NCBI RefSeq assembly: GCF_958405655.1
Contig: NZ_CATYWO010000001.1
Location: 620,001 to 684,000, forward strand
Length of the DNA: 64,000 nucleotides
Source: Ralstonia condita
Lineage (GTDB): Bacteria > Pseudomonadota > Gammaproteobacteria > Burkholderiales > Burkholderiaceae
Direction of reading: 5' to 3'
Within the stretch, counting starts at the first letter, position 1. Each line of letters opens with the position of its first letter. Shown here piece by piece: positions 44,801 to 51,595 of the stretch. The notes under the pieces were generated by a model. That model did no database searches and was not told the origin of the DNA. It saw nothing but the letters and a program-made list of their open reading frames with translations. Made by a program: the position numbers and the translations under genes.

Positions 44801-45643
44801 CGCAACCTGCCGCCGCAAGCCGAAGCCGGCGCGCAATTACGCATGGAGGCTGCCAAGCTGCCGGCACCGTTCAAGGAAGTGCTAGCCAACCTGGTGGTGC
44901 AGGGCTCGAGGGATGTCAACAAGGGCATCGGCGACATCCTGATTGCCCAGATGAACGCCGTGATTGGCGAAAGCTGCCGTAGCGCCATTGACGGTAAATA
45001 CCCCTTTACGCCTACGTCAAAGCTGGATGTGGACCTGGAGGACTTTGCGCGGGTGTTTGCTTCCGGAGGCGTTCTGGACGATTTCTTCCAGAAGGTGCTG
45101 GCCCCGCACGTGGATACCACTATCTCCCCCTGGCGCTACACGCTCAGCGCGCCGGACGTGCCGCCAATAATGGGGCCGAGCCTGGTGCCGTTCCAGCGCG
45201 CCAAGGAAATCCGCGAGGTGTTCTTCCGGGATCCGGGCGCTAGGAAGATGGCCTGGAAGGTGGATATGAAGGTCGTCGAGCTTGACCCGGAGATTGTCGA
45301 GCTGAACATGGACTTCGACGGAGAGAGCCAGCGTTACGTCCACGGGCCGGTGAGCCCGCTCAAGGTCACGTGGCCAGGCCCGCGCGGCGGGCAGGGCGCT
45401 GAGATTACCGCCAACCCGCGCGTGCGCCCGGAGACGTCCACGCTGACGGCGTCAGGTCCATGGTCGCTCATGCGAGTGATTGCCAAGGGCAAACTGGCGA
45501 GTTCGGCGTCGGCCAGCCATTTTGTGGCCGAGTATGACTTTGACGGCCGCAAGGCCAAGCTCGACATCAACACCGGTAGCCTGCCGAACCCGTGGACCAC
45601 GGGTTTGCTGCAAGGCTTTCAGTGTCCGGGGAGGTCGGGGTGA
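41831..45643 (+). CDS. tssM: T6SS inner-membrane protein TssM (IcmF)
   Basis: 1270 residues, usual length for the family. Three hydrophobic helices near the N terminus (about 15-40, 50-90, 100-120) and one near residue 525 frame a cytoplasmic domain with Walker A GIAGAGKTS (about 196-204). Then comes the large periplasmic part with DUF1215/IcmF regions, ending near PWTTGLLQGFQCPGRSG. TssM spans the periplasm and binds TssJ and TssL. The stop shares bases with the next ATG (TGATG at 45641). The gene is intact, in contrast to clpV. Confidence 0.94.
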   Translation: MKFLNRLGSAIFSWQMLGLLAILLVTAAVWWIGPLLSVDGIVPLAGVGVRVAIIVLLLALYAFLLRGLPVFFVMAAALCLLIWHVGPMLAFGEHHPLQDTTPRLLLIGVIVLVSAVYLFYLLWHRIRTDEGFRNRILDAGKKSVDESAPEGDTKTVTASVDAAMRQLKALRTGSGLARLFEGRRYLYELPWYLTLGIAGAGKTSALSNAGLRFPVGGSPDVSARSEDGPTVPAWRFTNEAVLIDTVGNTTSQARKPEAVRAEWDRFLGLLRKVRGRAPVNGVVVTVSVADLVQQTPQERASEALKIRSRLEELRERLGIQFPVYVVVSKLDQLSGFAQYFQYLGSEGRTQSWGFSFPADRKVKRDEVLPPVGALCQTEMAALGARLVARETDRFNEEFDLNRRAALVGLVEEFDALTDPLSDLVDQIFADSRYDNTQVKATLRGVYFTSAAQTSESVIAANDAVLLRVLDADADKAEERGRTAGSDSYFLADLFKRGIFPEAHLVRPNLRWEFRFRLLRLMAHTSMLALVLWLVAGLYASFGHNSHYLDVVRDKARALSARVTDFYKKPEADGVPDLLAQANDLPAYTSLNLTAPPLSWRYGLYSVPTVLAVSTATHVKLEDNLLVPYLVRRVESVLSAAIASKDAKLTYDTLRVYLMLYEKDPFSASDVRSWVQTDWATGGADAFGGRVAVVEHLNSLLDGSRPILSPYAKNETLIKSARDFLDGNTSTERLYDRAKAAMMEEAPADFTLVRAIGPQAGTVFSRASGEPLERGVPGLFTYAGYHNLFNARLPEFVNKAQAVDAWVMGRGGLGAQKKTLEGAAGKLTGDDPLTKEIRRLYLTEYAERWTDYLKDIRALTGNNLAFDLEVLRNFAAPDSPLARLGRAVVQETTLSQPPSNPEDQSLADKALAVLDKKSDKISGFATRAEARQERELVDGRFAALREVVTGQADVTAANAQAGNSKPRLDAIAGMVNAYYTTLVVASNAIETRNLPPQAEAGAQLRMEAAKLPAPFKEVLANLVVQGSRDVNKGIGDILIAQMNAVIGESCRSAIDGKYPFTPTSKLDVDLEDFARVFASGGVLDDFFQKVLAPHVDTTISPWRYTLSAPDVPPIMGPSLVPFQRAKEIREVFFRDPGARKMAWKVDMKVVELDPEIVELNMDFDGESQRYVHGPVSPLKVTWPGPRGGQGAEITANPRVRPETSTLTASGPWSLMRVIAKGKLASSASASHFVAEYDFDGRKAKLDINTGSLPNPWTTGLLQGFQCPGRSG

Positions 45644-46755
45644 TGGGCGCGCCGTCGAAGAACCACCTACTCAGGCTTGCCCAACCTCTGTTTTGGCTGC
45701 TGGACGAGTTGTCGCCGGAGTTGGAATCGCTGGCACGGCTGGATGCGCTCAAATCCGAAGCGCGTGCACGTCTGGCGACCTACAAGGCCGCCAGCCATGC
45801 AGCCGGACACAAGGCTGACGGCGTGGAGGCAGTTCACTACTGCTTCTGTGCCGCGATGGATCAAGCAGGAAGCCGAGTGCGTGGCCGTGCCAACAGCCTG
45901 CGTGGCGCATGGCTCCAGCCTGGCCTGCTGGCCGAGCTTTACGGCGAGAACAGTGCCGGCCACCGTTGCCGCGCCTGGATCGCTACCTTGCTGCAAGCCC
46001 CGAACGTATTCGGGGATGCGCTCGAAGTGCTCGGCCAACTGATCGACCGTGGGCTGCGTGACGAATATGGGGCACCGTTGCCGCGACCGGAGCCAGCACG
46101 CCACAGCACGGCAGTACCCGTGCCGCTGGCTGCCGCCGCTGCCGTACCAAGTCCGATACCGGTCTTAAGTGCAGCCGACCCTGGCCCGAAGATGTTTTTC
46201 GTACACGAGGAACCGCAGAAGCGCAGCCGCGCCCCCGTTGTTATTGCGGCCATCGTCGCAGTGCTGGCGGTTATGCTTGCGCTGGTGGTCTATTTGCAGC
46301 ACCGCGCCAACCAAGCATTGACGGACAAGGTGAATCAGCTCTCCACTCAGGTTGCCTCCGTCGAGTCCGCGCAAAGCGATGCCTTGGCGCATATGGTGGT
46401 CAGTGCCGACCTCGGATTCGCGCCAGGCCGGGCAGAGCTGACATCAATGCTCGCGCGTCAACTGGATCAGCTTGCAACGGCCCTGGCCACAACGCGTGGC
46501 GTGATCAAGATCGTGGGCCACACAGACGACTCGCCCGGTCCAAAAGGGAGCCTGGAGTCGAATCTTGCGCTGTCCGAAGCTCGCGCCATGGCGGTTGGAC
46601 GCTATTTGCACGGGCGAGGCATTGCAATGGGCAGGATGGTCATCATCGGGCGTGGCGCACAAGACCCGATTGGGGATAACCGGACCGCTGCGGGCAGGGC
46701 GTTGAACCGGCGTGTGGAAATCACGCTGGATCGCTTGCGAGACGCGGCGTCCTGA
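45643..46755 (+). CDS. second DotU/TssL-like protein with OmpA-like C-terminus
   Basis: 370 residues. An N-terminal DotU-like domain (SKNHLLRLAQPLFWLLDELSP, EAVHYCFCAAMDQAGSRVRG, FGDALEVLGQLIDRG) is followed by a Pro/Ala-rich linker, one membrane helix (VVIAAIVAVLAVMLALVVYLQH) and an OmpA domain (VIKIVGHTDDSPGPKGSLES, RALNRRVEITLD). It is a paralogue of the TssL encoded upstream of tssM. Start ATG at 45643 overlaps the tssM stop. It is the last intact gene of the operon. Confidence 0.85.
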   Translation: MGAPSKNHLLRLAQPLFWLLDELSPELESLARLDALKSEARARLATYKAASHAAGHKADGVEAVHYCFCAAMDQAGSRVRGRANSLRGAWLQPGLLAELYGENSAGHRCRAWIATLLQAPNVFGDALEVLGQLIDRGLRDEYGAPLPRPEPARHSTAVPVPLAAAAAVPSPIPVLSAADPGPKMFFVHEEPQKRSRAPVVIAAIVAVLAVMLALVVYLQHRANQALTDKVNQLSTQVASVESAQSDALAHMVVSADLGFAPGRAELTSMLARQLDQLATALATTRGVIKIVGHTDDSPGPKGSLESNLALSEARAMAVGRYLHGRGIAMGRMVIIGRGAQDPIGDNRTAAGRALNRRVEITLDRLRDAAS

Positions 46756-47102
46756 GTCCACGGTGGTGCGCCTCGGCCAGCTCGACGACACCAAGACCTT
46801 CGATACGCTGGAGCAGATGCAAGCAACCACAATCGAACGATCTGGCAGCGTTCAAGCCTGACTTGCTGGCGACCAAGGACGTGTGTTGCGGTCGAACGCC
46901 AGCGCCAGCATTGGCTAGCTCATGAACGAGGAAGCGGAATTCGTGCGCATGGTGGCGTTCTTGCGCGACATAGGCGGGGATGCGACGTGGAAGCAGGTTG
47001 TGCCCAAGAAGCAGTGGAAGATTTGGGCGGCTAGTATGGCAACACGGCCCTGTCGGCTTATTTCATGGAGGAAAAGCATGTCTATCGCGCAGACTCAAGC
47101 CG
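46756..47102 (+). pseudogene. frameshifted remnant of an unrecognised gene
   Basis: Coding-like sequence survives in shifting frames: VVRLGQLDDTKTFDTLEQMQ (from about 46763), then a frame change and NDLAAFKPDLLATKDV (about 46838-46885), then MNEEAEFVRMVAFLRDIGGD (46922 onward), and finally GNTALSAYFMEEKHVYRADS in another frame before TAG near 47107. The fragments read as one protein C-terminus broken by several indels. I do not recognise the family. Its place after tssL2 suggests a T6SS-linked protein. Confidence 0.5.
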
Positions 47103-47124
47103 AGCGTAGCCGTTTCGCTTAGCT

Positions 47125-47649
47125 GACAGCCCCGCATCATCAGTAGTTGGACGGTGACACCGTGGAATTTGGCGACTTACCCGAATGCGAGCGCTCGGTT
47201 GATAAGGGGCAGCATTTCTCCCACGTTGGCATCCAGCGACTCAAATTCGTCGTCGAGACCACCCTTGCGGGCCAGGGCGTCAGCATTCAGGGCTTGTAGC
47301 CAGAGAGCTGCTACTTGGTCGGGGAGTTACTGGATAACCGAAATGGTTTTGAGCCGGGCTTGGGTATCCCGCTTGAGGAACGCATCGATCGAATTCTGGT
47401 TGGCCCGCTTGGCTCGGGCCTCGGCAAGCTGCCGGTCGGTTTCGACGGTGAACTTGACGCAAGCGGTTTTGGCCTCCCGGTAATCGCGGCCCAATCGCTT
47501 GATGAAGTTGGCCTGGCCAAGTTGGTCGCGTAAATCCTTGGGGATGGGGCGGACGAGTTTGTAACCGTGGTCGTCCTTGCGCATGTAGAGGGGGGCGTGT
47601 CAGCTTCCTGTGCTGAGCGAGCCTTGCGCTGCCGTTGTGTACCAGTCAT
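47125..47649 (-). pseudogene. decayed tyrosine-recombinase (phage integrase) N-terminal part
   Basis: From ATG at 47649 the sequence reads MTGTQRQRKARSAQEADTP, then a frame change at a run of six C bases, then YMRKDDHGYKLVRPIPKDLRDQLGQ and the helical arm-binding region. A TAA after ISVIQ is followed in the same frame by LPDQVAALWLQALNADALAR and later another TAA. The catalytic domain with the Arg-His-Arg-Tyr residues is gone. The N-terminal pattern (RPIPKDLRDQLG) is that of island integrases. It sits next to the tRNA-Ser target. Confidence 0.7.
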
Positions 47650-47659
47650 GTGTACCAGT
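47638..47659 (+). repeat. paired TGTACCAGT motifs near attR
   Basis: TGTACCAGT at 47638-47646 and again at 47651-47659, 13 bases apart. A related copy (TGTACCAGC) is at 26038-26046 near the left end, in the same orientation. They could be integrase arm sites, but the first motif also overlaps the integrase start. Confidence 0.4.
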
Positions 47660-47708
47660 TAGGGGCAAAAACTCCCCTGTCTATCGGCAAATCAATGACT
47701 TGGCTTGA

Positions 47709-47731
47709 ATTGGCGGAAGCGGTGAGATTCG
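47709..47731 (+). repeat. attR-like direct repeat within tRNA-Ser 3' end
   Basis: Copy of 25955-25977 with one mismatch. It comprises the 3' terminal 21 bases of the tRNA-Ser gene and two flanking bases. Confidence 0.85.
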
Positions 47732-47800
47732 AACTCACGGATGGGTCACCCCATCGGCAGTTTTCAAGACTGCTGCCTTAAACCACTCGGCCACGCTTCC
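47711..47800 (-). tRNA. tRNA-Ser (UGA)
   Basis: 90-base class II tRNA. The 5' GGAAGCG pairs with the CGCTTCC acceptor 3' strand, followed by G and encoded CCA. The anticodon loop CTTGAAA gives anticodon UGA. A long variable arm and the T-arm GTTCGAATC are present. It is the integration target of the adjacent island and remains complete. Confidence 0.95.
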
Positions 47801-47874
47801 TTGATGTACAGATTGCAGCTCGCGCATTGCACGCGAGGCCGCCATTGTAACGGCTGCGCAAAGCGGCGCAACCC

Positions 47875-49143
47875 TCAATGTTCGTCGTCGGGCAGGAACA
47901 GCGTCTGAAGGTCGTTGAGGAATCGCTGCCCCAGCGCCGTCGGGCGGATGGCGGCGTGGTCGCGCGCGAGCAGGCCGCGCTGCTCGGCCGCATCAAGTTC
48001 GCGCTCGACCGTACGCAGGGGCAGGCCGGTGCGTTCCTGGAACAGCGTGACCGGGAAGCCCTCTGTCAGCCGCAGCGCATTGAGCATGAACTCGAACGGC
48101 AGGTCAGCCGCGTCGACTTCGCGCTGTTCCTGGACAACTGCAGCGCCTCCGGTCGTTTCCGCATGACGCAGGTAGGTGTCCGGATGCTTGTGTCGCATTT
48201 CACGGATGACCCGATGCGGAAAGCTTAGCTTCCCGTGCGCGCCCGGGCCGATGCCGAGGTAATCACCGAACTGCCAGTAGTTCAGGTTGTGCTTGCAGCG
48301 CTTGCCCGGCTTGGCGTAGGCCGACACCTCGTAATGCTCGTAGCCGGCAGCGGCGAGGCGCGCGTGGATCCAGTCGTGCATGGCAAACGCCGTATCTTCG
48401 TCCGGCAGTGCGGGCGGGTACTTGGCGAAATACGTGTTGGGTTCCAGCGTCAGGTGGTAGAGCGATACGTGATTCGTGTCCAACGCGAGCGCGGCTTCAA
48501 CGTCGGCCTCGCACTCGGCGAGGGTCTGGTCGGGCAGCGCAAACATCAGGTCGAGGTTGATGTTGTCGAAATGCGCTTGCGCGATGTCGATGGCCGCGCG
48601 GGCCTCGGTGGCGCTGTGGATGCGGCCCAGCGCCTGGAGGTGCGCGTCATTGAAGCTCTGGATGCCGATGGAAAGCCGATTCACGCCGCTTGCGCGATAG
48701 CTGCGGAAGCGTTCGGCTTCGAAAGTGCCCGGGTTGGCTTCCATCGTGATCTCGGCGTCGGCATCGACCGGCAGCAGCATGCGGATGTCCGACAGCAGCC
48801 GGTCGAGACCTTGCGCCGACAGCAAGCTCGGCGTGCCTCCGCCAATGAAGATCGTGTGCACAGGCCGCCCCCACACCATGGGCAGCGCGGCCTCCAGATC
48901 CTGCCGGACGGCTGCCAGGAAACGTTCCTCCGGGATGCCTGCCTCCGGCTCCGCATGCGAGTTGAAATCGCAGTACGGACACTTGCGCACGCACCACGGC
49001 ACATGCACATACAAGGACAGCGGTGGCGAGGCGGGCAAGCTGATCCTGCCCGGCTGCAGAAACACCGAGGTGACCTTGTCGCCGGTCTCGGCGGGTGTTG
49101 CGGAGGGTGCCTTGGGGGCGCCGGCGGGGTGAATCGGAATCAT
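47875..49143 (-). CDS. hemW: radical SAM heme chaperone HemW
   Basis: 422 residues from the ATG at 49143. HemW-type proteins (formerly called oxygen-independent coproporphyrinogen oxidase-like) bind heme and deliver it to respiratory enzymes. The 4Fe-4S radical SAM motif is CVRKCPYCDF (CxxxCxxC), followed by GGGTPSLLS and the SAM-binding EANPGTF. Later segments NRLSIGIQSFNDAHLQALGR and NYWQFGDYLGIGPGAH are typical. The C terminus has the HemN_C-like winged segment. A TTG at 49164 would overlap rdgB and was not chosen. Confidence 0.93.
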   Translation of the reverse strand: MIPIHPAGAPKAPSATPAETGDKVTSVFLQPGRISLPASPPLSLYVHVPWCVRKCPYCDFNSHAEPEAGIPEERFLAAVRQDLEAALPMVWGRPVHTIFIGGGTPSLLSAQGLDRLLSDIRMLLPVDADAEITMEANPGTFEAERFRSYRASGVNRLSIGIQSFNDAHLQALGRIHSATEARAAIDIAQAHFDNINLDLMFALPDQTLAECEADVEAALALDTNHVSLYHLTLEPNTYFAKYPPALPDEDTAFAMHDWIHARLAAAGYEHYEVSAYAKPGKRCKHNLNYWQFGDYLGIGPGAHGKLSFPHRVIREMRHKHPDTYLRHAETTGGAAVVQEQREVDAADLPFEFMLNALRLTEGFPVTLFQERTGLPLRTVERELDAAEQRGLLARDHAAIRPTALGQRFLNDLQTLFLPDDEH

Positions 49144-49150
49144 CGGACCT

Positions 49151-49756
49151 TCAAGCGTTTTCAAACAGGCGCAGCCGCTCGACCAGTTGCGTGAGTGCCT
49201 GGGCGCGATGGCTCACGGTGTTCTTCTCTGCCTTGGAGAGCTCTGCGGCGGTCTTGCCGAGGCCCGGCAGCAGGAAGTGCGGGTCGTAGCCGAAGCCACC
49301 ATCCCCGCGCGGTGTGTCGATCACCTCGCCGAACCAGTTGCCTTCGGCGATGATGGGTTGCGGATCTTCCGCGTGTCGTACGTAGACCAGCACGCACACA
49401 TAGTGCGCGTGGCGGTCGGCATTGCCAGCCAGTTCGCGCACGAGGCGTGCATTGTTGGCCGCGTCGGACTTCGGTTCGCCGACCAGTTGGGCGTAACGCG
49501 CCGAGTACACGCCAGGTGCGCCGCCAAGCGCATGCACGCAGATGCCGGAATCGTCAGCCAGCGCGGGCAGGCCCGAGGCGCGGCTTGCATGGCGAGCCTT
49601 GGCGAGCGCGTTTTCGACGAAGGTCACATGAGGCTCCTCCGCCTCGGGAATACCCAGTGCGCCCTGCGGCGTCACGTCAAAGCCAAGTGGAGCGAGCAGG
49701 GCGTTGAACTCGGCGAGCTTGCCGGCGTTGTTCGAGGCGAGAACGAGCTTGCGCAT
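49151..49756 (-). CDS. rdgB: XTP/dITP diphosphatase
   Basis: 201 residues of the Ham1/RdgB family, which hydrolyses ITP, XTP and dITP to keep non-canonical purines out of nucleic acids. Motifs are LVLASNNAGKLAEFNALL at the N terminus, TFVENALAKARHASR, LADDSGICVHALGGAPGVYSARYA and FGYDPHFLLPGLGKTAAELS. It lies between rph and hemW in the order usual for Burkholderiaceae. The hemW start is 8 bases downstream of its stop. Confidence 0.95.
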   Translation of the reverse strand: MRKLVLASNNAGKLAEFNALLAPLGFDVTPQGALGIPEAEEPHVTFVENALAKARHASRASGLPALADDSGICVHALGGAPGVYSARYAQLVGEPKSDAANNARLVRELAGNADRHAHYVCVLVYVRHAEDPQPIIAEGNWFGEVIDTPRGDGGFGYDPHFLLPGLGKTAAELSKAEKNTVSHRAQALTQLVERLRLFENA

Positions 49757-49767
49757 TGCAGCTTCGC

Positions 49768-50490
49768 TTACAGGCCAAGCGCCTGCTTCTGCAGGCCGAT
49801 CAGCGTGCGGATGCCCTGGTCGGCCAGCCCCAGCAGGGCGTCCATTTCGGCGCGCGTGAACGGGGTGCCTTCGGCGGTGCCCTGCACTTCGACAAAGCCG
49901 CCGCTGCCAGTCATGACGACGTTCATGTCGGTATCGCAGGCGGAATCTTCCGGATAGTCGAGGTCGAGTACCGGCACGCCGTCGACCACGCCGACCGATA
50001 CCGCCGCCACAAAATCGCGGATCGGTTGCGCGCCTTCAGGCAGCAAGCCGGTCTTGCGCATGACGGAGACGGCGTCGTATGCCGCGACAAAGGCGCCGGT
50101 AATGCTGGCCGTGCGCGTGCCGCCGTCGGCCTGCAGCACGTCGCAGTCGAGCTGAATGGTGTTCTCGCCCAGCGCGGTCAGGTCAAACACCGAGCGCATC
50201 GCGCGGCCGATCAGGCGCTGGATTTCCTGCGTCCGACCGGTCTGCTTGCCGCGGGCGGCTTCCCGGTCGGAGCGCGTGTGCGTTGAGCGCGGCAGCATGC
50301 CGTATTCGGCCGTCACCCAGCCTTCGCCGCTGCCCTTCTTGTGCGGAGGCACCTTGGGTAGCACGCTGGCTGTGCACAGCACTTGGGTGTCGCCAAAGCA
50401 GACGAGCACCGAACCTTCGGCATGGCGCGTGAAATGGCGGGTGAGAGTGACAGGGCGGAGTTGGTCGGGCTGGCGGCCGCTGGGTCGCAT
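49768..50490 (-). CDS. rph: ribonuclease PH
   Basis: 240 residues. A phosphorolytic 3'-5' exoribonuclease that trims tRNA 3' ends. It begins MRPSGRQPDQLRPVTLTRHF and has the family marks EGWVTAEYGMLPRSTHTR, GRTQEIQRLIGRAMR and LDCDVLQADGGTRTASITGA. The C-terminal part (FVEVQGTAEGTPFTRAEMDALL) is complete, so the enzyme should be active. The rdgB gene follows 11 bases later. Confidence 0.96.
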   Translation of the reverse strand: MRPSGRQPDQLRPVTLTRHFTRHAEGSVLVCFGDTQVLCTASVLPKVPPHKKGSGEGWVTAEYGMLPRSTHTRSDREAARGKQTGRTQEIQRLIGRAMRSVFDLTALGENTIQLDCDVLQADGGTRTASITGAFVAAYDAVSVMRKTGLLPEGAQPIRDFVAAVSVGVVDGVPVLDLDYPEDSACDTDMNVVMTGSGGFVEVQGTAEGTPFTRAEMDALLGLADQGIRTLIGLQKQALGL

Positions 50491-50582
50491 GGGGGGTCTC
50501 GCGGAGAATCGGATAGCCCCACATGATACCGGCCCGCGCTGCGCTCGGCAGGGCGGGCCGGCATGGCGCAGCGTGGTAACGC

Positions 50583-51497
50583 CTACCGCGTCAGGTTACT
50601 GGTCTTGTCGATGGCGGCGCGGATCTCGGCAATCGACCGCTCGATCTCTTCCTCCGACATCAGCCCCGATTCGCTGCCAGGCGCGTCCAGGATGGACGTG
50701 GTGAAGGCGTTCAGCGGCAAGGTGTCGGTCTGGACGGAATCCTGCGTGGCGGTGACGGCATCCAGTTCCCACATCATGGCGATGGCGGTCGTGTTGTCTG
50801 CGGTGTCGCCGGCATTGCGCAGCGCACGTGCGATCAATTCCGGGATGGCCTGCGTGACGGAGAAGCTCGTGCACGTGTCGATCAGCTCATCCTCCTGCAC
50901 GCTGCCCCAGAGGCCGTCGGAGCACAGCATGGTGACATCGCCCGTCTCGAGATTGACCGGGCCGCCGATGTCGACCAGCGGGAGGTTGGGCGAGCCGAGG
51001 CAGTTGTAGATCTTGTTGCGCTCGGGGTGGTTGGCAACCTGCATCGGCAGCACGCGGTCCTGCTGCAGCAGGTTTTCGATCTTGGAGTGATCGCGCGTGC
51101 GGGTGACGAGGGCGCCCTTGCGCATCAGGTACATACGTGAATCGCCGGCATGGGCCCAGTGCAGCGAGCCGCGCTGCGCCAGCGCGCAGACGATGGTGGT
51201 GCGCGGCGCATCCGGCAGGCCGTTCGTTTCGGCATAGCGGTGGATGTCGCGGTGCGCGAGCATGATGCTCTCGTGCAGGAAGTCGCGCGGGTTGCGGATC
51301 GACGGCCGCGCGTGACGCTGGAACTGGCGCGCCATGGTCTGCAGCGCCTGTTGCGCCGCGACTTCACCCAGCGAGTGACCGCCCAGGCCATCGCACAGCA
51401 CCATCAGCATGGCGTCGCGCGTGAAGCAGTACCCCATGCGGTCCTGGTTGACGCGTCGTGCGCCCTTTTTGCTTTCTTGATAAACCGAGAAGCGCAT
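50583..51497 (-). CDS. PP2C-family serine/threonine protein phosphatase
   Basis: 304 residues. Metal-dependent phosphatase motifs are NQDR (17-20), CDGLGGHSLGE (35-45), AHAGDSRMYL (115-124), CSDGLWG (192-198) and DNTT (234-237), so all metal-binding Asp residues are present. A C-terminal acidic tail of about 60 residues is unique to this group. It lies downstream of and close to the Ser/Thr kinase gene on the same strand, so the two likely form a reversible phosphorylation pair in the cytoplasm. Their targets are unknown. Confidence 0.92.
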   Translation of the reverse strand: MRFSVYQESKKGARRVNQDRMGYCFTRDAMLMVLCDGLGGHSLGEVAAQQALQTMARQFQRHARPSIRNPRDFLHESIMLAHRDIHRYAETNGLPDAPRTTIVCALAQRGSLHWAHAGDSRMYLMRKGALVTRTRDHSKIENLLQQDRVLPMQVANHPERNKIYNCLGSPNLPLVDIGGPVNLETGDVTMLCSDGLWGSVQEDELIDTCTSFSVTQAIPELIARALRNAGDTADNTTAIAMMWELDAVTATQDSVQTDTLPLNAFTTSILDAPGSESGLMSEEEIERSIAEIRAAIDKTSNLTR

Positions 51498-51595
51498 TGC
51501 GGCTCGTGAGTTGGGGTGAGGTGAGAACGGAGCAGGGCGGCTTCTGCCCGCCGCTGCGCCGCTTGGATTCGAAAATCATACTCCGCGCAAGCGGG

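Larger units (their letters stand above)
25955..47731. mobile_element. genomic island integrated at tRNA-Ser(UGA), carrying a degraded T6SS
   Basis: A 23-base direct repeat at 25955-25977 and 47709-47731 (one mismatch) bounds about 21.8 kb. The right copy covers the last 21 bases of the intact tRNA-Ser gene and the left copy is the displaced fragment, the usual outcome of tyrosine-recombinase integration at a tRNA 3' end. A decayed integrase lies directly inside the tRNA end. The cargo is a type VI secretion gene cluster. The recombinase is broken, so the island is probably immobile now. Confidence 0.82.
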
